A stretch of DNA of 20,165 nt from Cylindrobasidium torrendii FP15055 ss-10 (GCA_000934385.1 KN880790.1:1-20165), one strand, 5' to 3'. Shown: positions 8,264 through 18,754, counted from the stretch's first letter. Translations and numbers: made by a program. The notes: generated by a model from the letters alone, not told the origin.

Positions 8264-9497
8264 ATGTCTTCTGAATTGCCTGTTGTCGCAGATTTCACCG
8301 ACAGAGCCCTCAAGCTCGAGACTCCAGAGGCGGTGGAGGCCTTGTTCAAGGGGATCGACCTCGCTCGCGTTGAGAAGCTTGTTATGACTGGCAATGTTGT
8401 TGGCATTGGCGGAGGCGAAGGACTTGGAAATGTGATCCGGAAGATGCCCAATCTTAGAGTGCGCCATCCTTCCTTTATGTTGTACGCGTTGCTCAACTGT
8501 AGGCCGGAAGATTGCCAAACTAGACTCTATTTTCATCACGAAGACCATCGATGAGATCCCTCCGGCCATGACTTTTATATGCTCCGCACTTGCTGAATGC
8601 AAAAACCTCAAGGACGTCAACATCAGCAGCAATGCGTTCGGCGTTCGCAGCGTAGACCCCATTGTCCCTCTTCTCAAAATCAGCTCCACCTTCGAGACGC
8701 TCAACCTCATGAACCTTGGCCTCAATTCCGAGGGTGGACGTCGCATCGCTCAACTCATACTCGAGTCCGTCAAGGACAGCAAAGTCCCCCCAAGCATCCG
8801 CACGTTAATCTGCAGTCGCAACCGCCTCGAGGACCCCTCCGCCGCTGCATGGGGTGCCCTTCTCGGTGCACTCCCTCTGCTTGAGAGATTCGAAATCGAG
8901 AACAACGGATTTTTCGAGGACGGCATCCTTGCCATTGCCACAGGTCTTCAGAGCTGCCCAGCCCTCAAACATCTTTACATTCGTGATGCTGTTGTCGCCA
9001 AATACGACTATGACGAGAATCCAGACGCCATATCCGAGCGCGGATGGAAAGCCCTGGCAGATGTTGTTCGCGGCGCGAAGAACTTGGAGACTTTGAGTCT
9101 TCCGGATACTTCATATCGCACTGACGGATGTGCCGAGCTTGTGGCTGCCCTTGGAGAAGGAACATACCCCCATCTCGAAACCCTCAACCTTTTTGGCAAC
9201 GAGTTTGACGACTCGCATTACGAGGCGCTCAAGGATGCGGTGGAGACTAATCTTCCTGCTCTCAAGCTTCTCGATTTGGCACTCAATGACGATTTGGAGG
9301 ACAACGAAACTCTCACAGCTCTGGGCGCGCTGCTCAAGGCTCGAGGTGGAACATTGAATCTTGTAGACCCTGACGATATCGATTCGGATGAGGAACAGGA
9401 AGTTGAAGAGGAGAAGCCATCGCCTGCACCTGCACCACCGGCAGCGGATGAGGTCGACGAACTTGCTGAGGCCATGGCTAAGAAGCTCTCTGTTTAA
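8264..9497 (+). CDS. rna1: Ran GTPase-activating protein (RanGAP/Rna1), 393 aa, 2 exons
   Basis: RanGAP stimulates GTP hydrolysis by Ran in the cytoplasm, which drives nuclear transport. Exon 1 is 8264-8458 and exon 2 is 8511-9497. The 52-nt intron seems to end at an AAG acceptor, because only this keeps the frame and gives a gap-free match to yeast Rna1 (NLRIAKLDSIF against DLEIAEFSDIF). Leucine-rich repeats fill about 30-350, followed by an acidic tail (DSDEEQEVEEEK) and a short helix ending AEAMAKKLSV. The asparagine equal to catalytic Asn131 of S. pombe Rna1 seems kept (N133 in LNLMNLGL). The nearby basic residue Arg74 aligns with Lys76. Repeats around 195-225 depart from the family consensus, so this could be a divergent paralogue. 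Alignments are from memory. Confidence 0.88.
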
Positions 9498-10205
9498 TTA
9501 TGCATCTAGCTATCTTACCACCACCACTTGTTGTATAATTATTTCGCTACTACCGGGATTTCTTGTTTACTAATCTGGAACTTGCATGCCGTTTGCAATG
9601 TTACAGTAAGGTTCGGGTCCAGCAATGTGATAACACTGAGCATAGCGAGGCCCTAGGCCAAAGCCCCAACAGAGAGAAGGCGTTCGACTTGGGGGCTCAA
9701 ATAAAATGTAGAGAACCATTACGGAGCTCAGCCAACGAGTGCGCAACGTGGGTCACCGACATCGTACATGAACAAACCGAGGCTGTCTCGACCATTGCCT
9801 TGGCGCCCAAGATTGCCAATGTCGCAGACTCCCGCCGCTACACTCGCAATGTAGGTGCTGCGATGCTGGAACAGGATACATTTGTAAAAGATTACAGGGG
9901 AAACCTCATCTATCCCGGTGCATTCAACACAATAAGTGGTACAAGGTGGAATGCTCCCTTCTTTTCCAATTGAACCAAGTTGAAACCTGATGGCGCGGTT
10001 GGATCTGGATTCTGGCATTTTGAGGGAGAAGACCAGAAAGACGTTTGTGATGGATGGGTTGGTTGGAGACGGTACACGGTCATGCAAAGTCAATAGATTA
10101 CAGTCCGCACATCCTGAGGTCTATTATATTCACCATCTATGGGGCACCAACAAGTAAGTATGCACGCGTATGGCGCACCAAGCTCCCAAAAGTCCAACCC
10201 TCAGT
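9498..10205. other. convergent intergenic region between RanGAP and the transporter
   Basis: Of these 708 bp, the ends are probably 3' UTRs. The middle is open on both strands (9563-9973 plus, 136 codons; 10093-9728 minus, 121 codons). Neither product shows a recognised domain, and the two overlap antisense, so at most one is real. A GGTTCGGGTCC sequence at 9610-9620 resembles a Pol III box B but has no tRNA fold around it. I see no supportable gene. Confidence 0.5.
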
Positions 10206-11494
10206 CTACTCTGGTTTGGTATCCGGCTTCCTGTTTCCCAACTCCAGATCTTCTGCGGGCACACGCTCGTAGTCCTTGCTCCCCGGTGCAGGCTGTGATT
10301 CCTGGTGCTTGATCCATGTATATAGGATTGAGCCCCCCAGGATGATGGCGATGGAAGAAGCACGTCCACTAGTTATAACATCGTGGAACAGCCATACACC
10401 AAGCATTGACGCGGCAACGCCGCGTACTGCGGAAGACACCATGTGCGTGATGGGCGAGGTGACCTTGATGGAGAGCAGACTGGCTATGCTCATCAGGAAT
10501 CCTAGCGCACCCTAGAGGCAAGACTGAGCCGGAGGAAAAATGCCAAAAATAAAAACTGCGCACGGTGATAGCGGAACCCCACAGGAATACACTGAGAACG
10601 TTGTCGGTGGCCGTCGTACTGGGCGCAAAGAAGAGGGTCATGATATCGGGTACTTCGCCAGCCAGGAAAATAACAGGAACGAGGACGAATGTTGATAACA
10701 AGTTGGTGTACCAGGAGAGGAGCAGTGCGCTACCGTTGACAACGTTGAGGCTTTGCTTGATGACTACGGAGTGGATGGCGGTGATAGCAGAGGACATCAC
10801 ACCAAAGCTGATGCCAACCATGGAGACCTTGGTGCCATCGAGGAATACACCCACGAAGAAGCCAGCAGTGACCACAGCGCAGGCGCTGATGATGCGCAGA
10901 GATGGACGGTGGTGGAGGACAAAGTATGAAGTAACCACGGTGAAGGGGAGGACCATGCCACGAGCAACCTGATAGAAGGATGCATCGACGTATTTAAGCG
11001 TGTAGTTTGTAAAACTGTTGATGGGATTTGAACACGGTGACACTGCTAGGAAGCAATACACATACCTGAGACCAATAACGTTCAAGCCCACCATAGGCAC
11101 GAGGCCCTTGCACACTTTTGGGTCGAGAGTGAGGCGGTCTGGCAGGAAGCGCATCGCGTCTGATATTAAGAAGAGGATAACCGCGATGGCGAGCTGGGTC
11201 TGCAGGAAAAACAACGGTGTTGTGGACGTGTTGAGAACCCATTTGTTACTGGAAAATGAGAGATAAGGTTGCGGTATAGTTTGTGGTGAACTCCACGTAC
11301 GCCATAACCATCTAACGCTTGTCAGTATACGCGACACAGAGGATGAAGGTAGACGCACTGCGAGAGCGGCAACCAGGTAGAAGACTACAACTCCAATCTA
11401 GGCAGACAAGATAGATAAGTCGGCGTCTGTGCGGTTTTGATACATGACTTACAACCATCGCCCGGGAGGCGGGCTTGGGATTCGGTTGGCTCAT
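10206..11494 (-). CDS. nucleotide-sugar transporter, TPT/SLC35 type (GDP-fucose-transporter-like), 343 aa, 6 exons
   Basis: This is a polytopic carrier of the drug/metabolite superfamily, triose-phosphate-translocator branch. Relatives exchange nucleotide sugars for nucleoside monophosphate in the Golgi or ER membrane. Proposed exons on the minus strand: 11494-11453, 11397-11359, 11311-11301, 11248-11066, 11014-10564, 10511-10206; total 1032 nt in frame. About 8-10 hydrophobic helices are visible, starting with VIGVVVFYLVAALAMVM. The conserved NKWVLN follows. The segment NYTLKYVDASFYQVARG with LPFTVVTSYFVLHHRPS is like the SLC35C1 group. The C-terminal tail is hydrophilic and cytosolic-looking (PAPGSKDYERVPAEDLELG). 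Exon 3 is only 11 nt. Substrate is inferred from general similarity; GDP-fucose is possible but unproved. It is divergent from MRE11 and shares a 371-bp promoter with it. Confidence 0.85.
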
Positions 11495-11865
11495 TTTCGT
11501 GTAAGTTCAAGGGCGAACGAGTTGGAAGTTGGCAAGTGAGCGCTGGCGACGTAATTTAATAGAGGAAATTAGGATACGCGTAGAGGCGTTAGCGCATGAA
11601 GATGCTGGAGCAAAGGAAAGGAAGAGTTGAGTTGCCTGCGGACGCGGGCCGATGGGCGTACTACATCCGGCATCTTGATCGCGCCTCCGTGTGCGTTATC
11701 CATAATGCACTCAAGGCCAACGCCATTTCGACCTTTGGAATTTCGACCGCCTCAAACACAAAATATCATAGTTTGAAGTTTCTGCGCGCGCCACACACAC
11801 GTCAGTCACGTGTATGGTCGATCACGAATAGACGCGTCGCGCGGTTTGGGCTGCAACTTACCATC
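11495..11865. promoter_or_regulatory. shared divergent promoter of the transporter and MRE11
   Basis: These 371 bp separate the two start codons. They hold two ACGCGT hexamers (11576-11581 and 11832-11837), the second inside the palindrome GACGCGTC, and one CACGTG E-box-like site (11807-11812). ACGCGT is the MCB site bound by MBF in yeasts, which drives G1/S expression of replication and repair genes. Its role here is inferred. Confidence 0.5.
11831..11838 (+). promoter_or_regulatory. MCB-like palindrome close to the MRE11 start
   Basis: GACGCGTC, containing ACGCGT, lies about 30 bp before the MRE11 ATG. A second ACGCGT is at 11576-11581. It is a possible MBF (Mbp1/Res-type) site for cell-cycle control. 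Confidence 0.35.
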
Positions 11866-14425
11866 ATGAACGAAGATGATGTGCGACCACCGCCCACAAT
11901 CGAGGAAGAATGTTGGTGTATATGAGTTGAGGAATAACGCGACCTAACAGTCGAATGCAGTTCCCGACGACACCATCAAAATTCTATTAGCGACCGACAA
12001 CCACATTGGGTACCTCGAACGCGATCCAATTCGTGGACAAGACTCTATCAACACATTCAGGGAGATTCTGCAACTTGCAGTCAAACATGATGTCCGCATA
12101 TGGATCTGTAATGCTCTCCGCACCGTCTGACTCGTCTGCAGGTCGACTTTGTCCTCCTGGCGGGCGACCTCTTTCATGAGAACAAGCCAACTAGGACATG
12201 TCTCTTCAGCACTATGGCTCTACTCCGCGAATATACTCTTGGGGACAAGGCAGTTCAAGTCGAACTGCTCAGTGATCCAGACGAGGGCAAAGCGGACGGT
12301 TTCTCGTTGGTGATTTTGCGCTGGATGGCTAGTTTCTCATTACTTACAGTTTCCCCGCGGTCAACTACGAGGACCCCAATCTGAATGTCGCCATCCCCGT
12401 CTTCTCTATCCACGGCAACCACGATGACCCGCAAGGCGCTGGAGCGGTCGGTACCGAGCTGCCTATCTGTGCGCTTATTCTTACGGGAACATAGGAAGGC
12501 GCACTATGCGCACTCGACGTTCTCTCCGTCAGCGGCCTCATGAACTACATGGGAAAGATTGATCTTCCCATGTCCGATGTTGATGCACCGACCACTGGTA
12601 TCGCAGTTCGCCCTGTCCTTCTGCGCAAAGGGAATACATATGTCGGCATGTATGGAATTGGAAATGTCAAGGACCAGAGGATGCATTTCGAGTTGCGCAG
12701 CAACCGCGTACGCATGTTCATGCCCAAGAACAAGGACGAATGGTTCAATATCCTTCTATTGCACCAGAATCGGTGAGTGAGCATCTTGTATCACTAAGTA
12801 TCCTTTTAATCGGTCTGTAGTGTCAAGCATGGCCCGCAGGAGTCTGTGCCCGAAGGAATGTTTGACGACAGTATCAATCTTGTCATTTGGGGCCACGAAC
12901 ATGACTGCCGCATTCTCCCCGAGCCAGTCGCCGGAAAGAATTACTACATTTCGCAGCCCGGCTCGTCCGTTGCCACCTCTCTTGCGGACGGGGAAGCTCT
13001 GGAGAAGCATGTTGCGCTCCTCAAGATCCAAGGAAAAGACTTCCAGATGAATCCTATTCCGCTTCGCACTGTCCGACCTTTTGTTATCGACGAGGTCGTT
13101 TTGAGCGAGGTTGCTGAGGAGCAAGGCTTTGAGCTCAGCGACCAAATCGCTATCAACAGCTTCCTGAAGAAGAAGGTCGAAGCATTGATTGAGGAGGCAA
13201 ATACTCAGTGGGACGAGCGCGTCGAACAGTACCGTGAACGCGAAGGAGATCAGTTTGAGGACATACCAAGGATGCTGCCTCTTATTCGTCTGAAGGTGGA
13301 TACGACTGGTGTCAGCGAAATGGGGAATCCGCATCGCTTTGGGCAGGAATTCCAAGGGCGATTGGCAAATCCGAGGGAAGTGCTTGTTTTCACTCGGGCC
13401 AAAGCAGCGCGCGCGGCGAAAGTCACGGTGGATCAGCCAGAGCTGAGTATCGACGACCCAAACCTGAGTGCTTCTGAAAAGCTGGAGAAAGTTCGCGTAT
13501 CGACATTGGTGAAGGAGTTTCTTGCAGCACAGGAGCCACAATTGCTCGGGGAGAACGGGATGGCGGATGCCATCCAAATGTTTGTGGAGAAGGACGATCT
13601 TCACGCCATCGGAGGCCATGTTAGCAAAGTGCTCAAATCGATGCTGAAAAACGTCAAGGCGAATCAAGACGTGAATGCAGATGTTGACGATGCGGAACTT
13701 GAAGATGCGGTATGTTACCGTCTAGTCGGATATTTTTCACTGACCTGTTAACAGCTGTATAGGGCCAAGGAGCAACATGACAAGGCTTATGCGGAAGGGT
13801 CTCAAAAGAAAGTGGACAAGGGCAAAGGCAAGGCAGCAGACGAAGAAGACGACGATGATGCCGCGTCCATAGATTCAATGGCCATGGATGTCGACCTGGG
13901 CGGCGACGACGACGATTTCGAGGGACCTGCGCCAACGAAGAAGAGAGGTCCGGCACGCAAGGCCCCAGTTAAGAAGAAAGCCACACCACCCAGTGACGAT
14001 GAGGACGATTTTGAGGACCAATCTGATCAGGCTCCCAAGAAAAGGACTGTCGCGAAGAAAGCCCCTGCGAAGAAGGCGCCCGCAAAAAAGGTGCCGGCAA
14101 GAGGCAAGAAGAAAGCAACTACGCCGCCCAGCGACGCGGAAGTCATTGATATCCCAGACGATGACGATATTGAGGAGGTAGATGAGATTGTGGTGAAGAA
14201 GAGAACGAATAGGGCTGCTGTGCTCGGGTGGGCTTTGACTTTGTGGATCCACAGAAAAGATGCTGACGCCAACGGCCCAGGAGCCAAACGACAAAGGCCA
14301 AGGCGCCTGCCAAAAAGAAGGCTACAGCCGGTACCCAGAGCACTCTTACTTCGGGGGCATCTTCACAGAGACCAGCCAGGGCAGCAGCGAAGAACTCGAG
14401 GAAATTTGTCGAGGATTCGGATTGA
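11866..14425 (+). CDS. MRE11: MRE11 double-strand-break repair nuclease, 740 aa, 8 exons
   Basis: This is the Mn-dependent 3'-5' exonuclease/endonuclease of the MRE11-RAD50-NBS1 complex, which processes DNA ends and telomeres in the nucleus. Proposed exons: 11866-11911, 11961-12091, 12142-12305, 12350-12446, 12495-12772, 12821-13709, 13755-14227, 14281-14425; total 2223 nt in frame. The five phosphoesterase motifs are intact: DNH at 28-30, GDLFHENKP at 67-75, GNHDDP at 136-141, HQNR at 236-239 and GHEHD at 263-267. The capping/DNA-binding region follows (about 300-470). The C-terminal tail (about 545-740) is acidic, then Lys/Ala/Pro-rich with KKAPAKK-type repeats, and ends in a short acidic SRKFVEDSD. 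That resembles the DNA-binding tails of other fungal MRE11 proteins. The junction of intron 4 can be placed two ways (12447 or 12451 donor) with the same length. Confidence 0.95.
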
Positions 14426-14724
14426 GCTCGGAAAATATTGTAACATACTACACGTCTTAATCTACCATATTATATCCATGTTGATCGTAAAGGAGAAAAG
14501 ACAGACCGTTCAAACTCTCTGCCACTGTAGGCGGCTTGACAGGATGATCATAATTGTGGCGTCGCTGATGGCATCACGGTGGGATCGCATTATCCGGTAC
14601 TACTCTGCTTCCTACAACGACGTGCTTTATCGCTTTATGTTCAACCGGGCCCAACACTGACCACTGCAAACCAACATCTAGTCTCTGAACGATGAAAATT
14701 CACTAGCTCGCACGAAATAGCCGA
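14426..14724. other. short spacer between MRE11 and the EST1-like gene
   Basis: These 299 bp must hold the MRE11 3' UTR and the promoter of the next gene. No gene or clear motif is seen. The frame that stays open past the MRE11 stop to 14660 is what appears if intron 7 is not removed. Confidence 0.6.
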
Positions 14725-17700
14725 ATGTCCGACCACGCAAGCCCAGCAGCGATTGCAAAGTCCGCCCTCGCCAACAGCGGTGAATTCAATGACCTAACCC
14801 ATTTCTAGAGAAGCAAAGAGTATCCACCAAGCATTGAAGGAAGCACTGAAGACCAAGGAACCGTTTGACCGTGATGTCGAGTTTCAGCGCAAAAAGTACG
14901 TCCATTATAGCTTTCACGGCCCAGCTTTGATGAGTCAATAGCCTGCGGAAGCGCTACCTACTCCTCCTCCTTATCCATCCATATGCCAAGGAGTCCAAGG
15001 ATGCGGAAAACCACCTCTGGATGCTGACATCCTATTCATTCATATCCGCCTTCAAGCAGCGCATCGCCCAGCTTGATCGGTTGCTGAACGGCAACAACGG
15101 CGGCGGCGGTAATAACAGCAACAATGACGGCCATGGCCCAGTCGAGTACCGCAAACTTGTGCAGCGATTCCGCCAATTCCTAGCCGAGGAGGAAAAGTTT
15201 TGGACGAAGCTCGTGCTACGTTTCCGCCGATCGTTTGGGCTTGACGAAGCCGTGCCAATGCTGGTCCAGCTGGGACTTTTGCTCAGCCCTACGGACAACA
15301 CCGACCCTCCTGCAGACGGACGCAATTTGTATCAACTCCCTGAAGAAGCCAATTCGGTGGTGCCCACCACTCCAGCCCAACGCGAGAGCCGGCTCAACCT
15401 GGTCAGCAAAGCTCTCGTTTGTCTCGGTGACCTCGCGCGCTACAGAGAAGTCTACAACGACGGCGGAGGCCGGTCAAGGATTGGCCACGAAGATGTACCA
15501 AGGCGTGGCCGTGGAAGGCGCGGTCCAGCCGCTGAAATCGTTCGTCCCCGCAATTATGCCAAAGCGCGCGCCTGTTATGAGCAAGCAAAGCTGCTGCTGC
15601 CCACAGACGGGAATCCTTCACACCAACTAGCCATCCTTGCTTCCTACGAGAACGACCAGTTCACATCCCTCGTTCACTACTACTTTGCACTTTGTGTCAA
15701 ACAGCCTTACGACACCGCATCTGACAACATGGGGACCATCATGTTCAAGGCCCTTGAGCAATACAAGTCTCAGCGCCGAGTACAGAAAGCCGAAACTTTG
15801 GGCAACCCGCCAGTCGCCAAGATTGGCATCGACCGCCTCAAGGAGCGTATCGTTGTGCTGCACGCCATCTGGAGGCTTGGATTCAAAAGTGGAGAGAGCG
15901 AGATGGTCTCGTTATCCAAGGATATCTACGCTCAATTCCGTGCCCTTCTCGCCGATGCGCAGCTGCAGGAAGAGTTTATTCCCCAGATACTGGTGACCTC
16001 TCAAGGCGCGTTGTGGACTCGTCGAACAGCACGCGAAGACCGTAAGAAAAAGTCGCGCGAAAGCACCGCTGTGCCGATGGATCCTGTTGTTGTGGAGATC
16101 CGCATTTTCCAACACGTACTTCTCTTACAGCGAGCTCTGCTCGAGGTTGGTAGCCGCGAGCTCGACGATGCACCGAGCACGGACCATCTAATTGAGCCCA
16201 TGGCTGTACCACTCCGACGCATGCTCCGTGCCCTTCGAGTGTCTTTCAAGTGGGTACGTGCGAACATAAAGTATATCATCGACCACCCCAGTGGTAAAAC
16301 GACCGAATTTTGGGCGGCGATGTCTGGTTTTGTTGAGGCCCTGGCGCGAGCCTTTCCGTTGGAGCGCCTTCCAGGGCTGACTGCTGTTCTCGAGGAAGAT
16401 CAAGAGTTTCAAGCATTCCTGCCATTGAAGGGCTTGTTGGCGGGACAACGCGGCGGGCAAGAGACTACTGAGGAACACCCGAATGTTGTTAACCTGGTGC
16501 GCGTGCGGGATATACTCAATGATGCGATATGGATCGGCACGTTTGCGGTGAGCCTTTATCCTACTGTACTGAGCGCCAAGGCTGAGACCGTATAGCAATC
16601 CCCTCTCAATATCACGTTTGCTTCACATATAAAAGCGGCCGAGCAAGATGACGATGCCACAGACTGTGTAGAAGACGCATTCGAGCACCTCAAGGATCAA
16701 GATGCCATGGATGAGGGAGAAAATGGGATGACCGGCGCAGAAACCGGCCTCGACAAGTACGGTGGTGAAGATCACGGTGACGATGATGATAACGTAGTAT
16801 ATCCGCGGTATGTGCACGTCCCCGATCTTTCAACAGTCGCAAGCTTAACAAAATTTCAGAACTTCTGTATCCCCAGGACCGCCGAACACTACGCTGAAAA
16901 CGCGCCCACCTACGCCGCAGCGTATAAGTTCTCTGTCTCCCAAGCAAAGCCTCCAGGCCCTACCTGCCGCCCCGCCTCACCGTCTCACCTCCATATCACC
17001 GCACCGACGAACTGTGATTTCGCCGCTGCGTATTCCCCCACACACCGGCTCCCCGCTGAACACGACTACTCCCCTTCCCGCAACGTCTATGGGGACGACT
17101 GCGGCGGACCTACTTTCGAACGTGCTCAGTTCTCGCAAACACAGAGCAACAAGCCTTTCATTGGGCGGTATACCCATTCATCCCAATGAAAGCAACAATG
17201 GCACAGGGCAAGTTATCAGCCCAATCGGAACGAATTTCTTGGGAAACGCGATTAGTCCTCATCACGGTCGCAGCATCAGTCCCGTAGGCGCGAGGAGTGA
17301 TTTTGTGGGCAATGGCCCGCACACCGCTGGCCTGACAAGGGTCAGTCCCATGGCTACCGGATTCAGCTCTGCGACAGGAATATCCCCTGTCGCGCCGGTA
17401 CCAGCAGGCCTGGCACCAAGCCCCGGAAGTGGGCCAGGTTTGTATGCGCCAGAGAGCCGAACAATATGGTCAACAGGGCATGACGAATTGATGGTAGAGG
17501 CGCAGAGACCGACATGGCCACCGACCATTGCGCCTGCTACTCCGGCGTATCACCATCAAATGGATTCAGCCCCAGTGCATCACCTCATAGACCCGCCACC
17601 TACACATCATCCTGCTGATTCATCTTCTACTCGCTACCCACCGACAAATCATCAGCATCTGGGACCAGCGTCGCTATATGGAGGGATAGATATGGGATTG

Positions 17701-18051
17701 CAACAGCATGGAGGCCTCAGTATGCAGGGCATGCAGAACACCTATGGAGGACCTCCACTCCCCGATGTCGGCAGCAACAGGATGGGTGTACCACCCCCTG
17801 GTTTCAGATTGGGAGATGTGGGATTGAGCAGCGGAGGGCTTCCCCTGGAATTGGGGGTGCCCATGGCTGCCGTTCCGTCGATGGACTACCAGCCGTTCAT
17901 GGGAGAGCGTCACAGAGAATATACGTCGCCTCCGAGCACGTATGGGTATCCAGTACATGGTCGCCAGTCATCCTTGTCGTTGGACCCAACAAGACAGAGT
18001 GCGTTCGCGCCGCCCCCGTTTTCGACGCCTGTTTGGGGGCAAATGGGTTAG
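14725..18051 (+). CDS. EST1/SMG7-like protein, 1043 aa, 5 exons
   Basis: Relatives act in telomerase recruitment (Est1) or in nonsense-mediated mRNA decay (SMG5/6/7) as 14-3-3-like phosphoprotein adaptors. Proposed exons: 14725-14759, 14809-14895, 14942-16547, 16596-16807, 16860-18051; total 3132 nt in frame, introns of 46-52 nt. The N-terminus has HQALKEALKTKEPFDRDVEFQRKN, then the family signature LRKRYLLLLLIHPYAKESKD from residue 42 and HLWM. A Gly/Asn linker lies at 90-106. Next comes the RKLVQRFRQFLAEEEKFW helix and the TPR-like EST1 domain, with YAKARACYEQAKLLLPTDGN near 245 and HYYFALCVKQP near 285. From about 576 on it is low complexity: an acidic stretch, then a Pro/Ser/Gly-rich tail with many ISP motifs. 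No PIN nuclease domain is visible, which argues against SMG6. The ATG at 14725 needs a GTCCGC donor, also used in MRE11 intron 2. Confidence 0.88.
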
Positions 18052-18226
18052 CAAGGACAAAAAATGATAGAAGGTTCATGATGGATGTGCCGCCAGGGAA
18101 TGTCCGTCGACAACCTGGAAAGCGCCAGGATCAAGCGAAGCAGTGCTGATATATCCACGCGCGTTTAAATGTGGCTATTAAGTTCATAGATTTTGGTACG
18201 TACTGTTATTTCTCGCAAGCTCGGCA

Positions 18227-18754
18227 TTAGAAGGGTATAGCGTTGTGATGCAAGGTGCAGGTAGAGAACCACTGTCGTATGCTGTTATATAGTCGGCTGC
18301 CACTATGAGAAGAGAATTGTCGTGTATTCAAGGATTGTAAGTACATGATAAGTTCCCGTACTAGTAAGGCATTGGCTGGTTCACCGTGGCTAAAATCTTG
18401 GTCAAAGTCGAATCGCGCAGAGTATTTGAGTGCGAGTGAGATGGCCTTGGAGACCTCGGCTGGGTGGGCGGTGGACAAAACCACTCGCGGTTGATGGTCG
18501 GTTATATCGAGCGTTAGAACGAGTGTAACAAGCTGAGGTGGAGAGTCAAGACGTACTTTGGACGTTACGCAGCTGCGTGAGGGCCAACGACATACAGTCG
18601 AAGACCGGGAATGCAAGCGAATGGTCTGTAATGCTGTCTGGTGGTCTAAGCTATGCACACTTCGTCGTCGCTGACGCTGCGGTCGGCTCAGAAATCCCTT
18701 TGCACCGCCTTGAAGCGCACCAGGCCTCTGGACGAGGCGATTGATTGAAGCCAT
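18227..18754 (-). CDS. possible small hypothetical protein, up to 175 aa
   Basis: I do not recognise this gene. The 175-codon frame starts at 18754. Its N-terminus is basic and Ser/Arg-rich with no acidic residue in the first ~35, like a mitochondrial presequence (inference). The second half looks more protein-like, with a hydrophobic strand (LVTLVLTLDI) and a helix (AEVSKAISLALKYSARFDF). A GTATGT donor and a CCTCAG acceptor about 63 nt apart within the frame would keep it open, so the real product could be shorter. It is convergent with the EST1-like gene, 175 bp away. It could be a chance frame. Confidence 0.33.
   Translation of the reverse strand: MASINRLVQRPGALQGGAKGFLSRPQRQRRRSVHSLDHQTALQTIRLHSRSSTVCRWPSRSCVTSKVRLDSPPQLVTLVLTLDITDHQPRVVLSTAHPAEVSKAISLALKYSARFDFDQDFSHGEPANALLVRELIMYLQSLNTRQFSSHSGSRLYNSIRQWFSTCTLHHNAIPF

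Noticed and set aside
8231..8746. 171-codon minus-strand frame
   Set aside because: It is antisense to RanGAP exon 1, the intron and the start of exon 2; no domain.
9602..9625. Pol III box B and a possible tRNA near 9610
   Set aside because: Only GGTTCGGGTCC is present. There is no matching acceptor stem, D-arm or box A at the right distance.
12756..13667. 303-codon minus-strand frame
   Set aside because: It is exactly antisense to MRE11 exon 6, whose motifs and frame are clear. The open antisense frame is a by-product of codon use.
15021..16595. A stand-alone 524-aa gene ending at 16595
   Set aside because: The stop lies inside a 48-nt intron (16548-16595). Removing it joins the frame to 18051, and upstream exons supply the family N-terminus.
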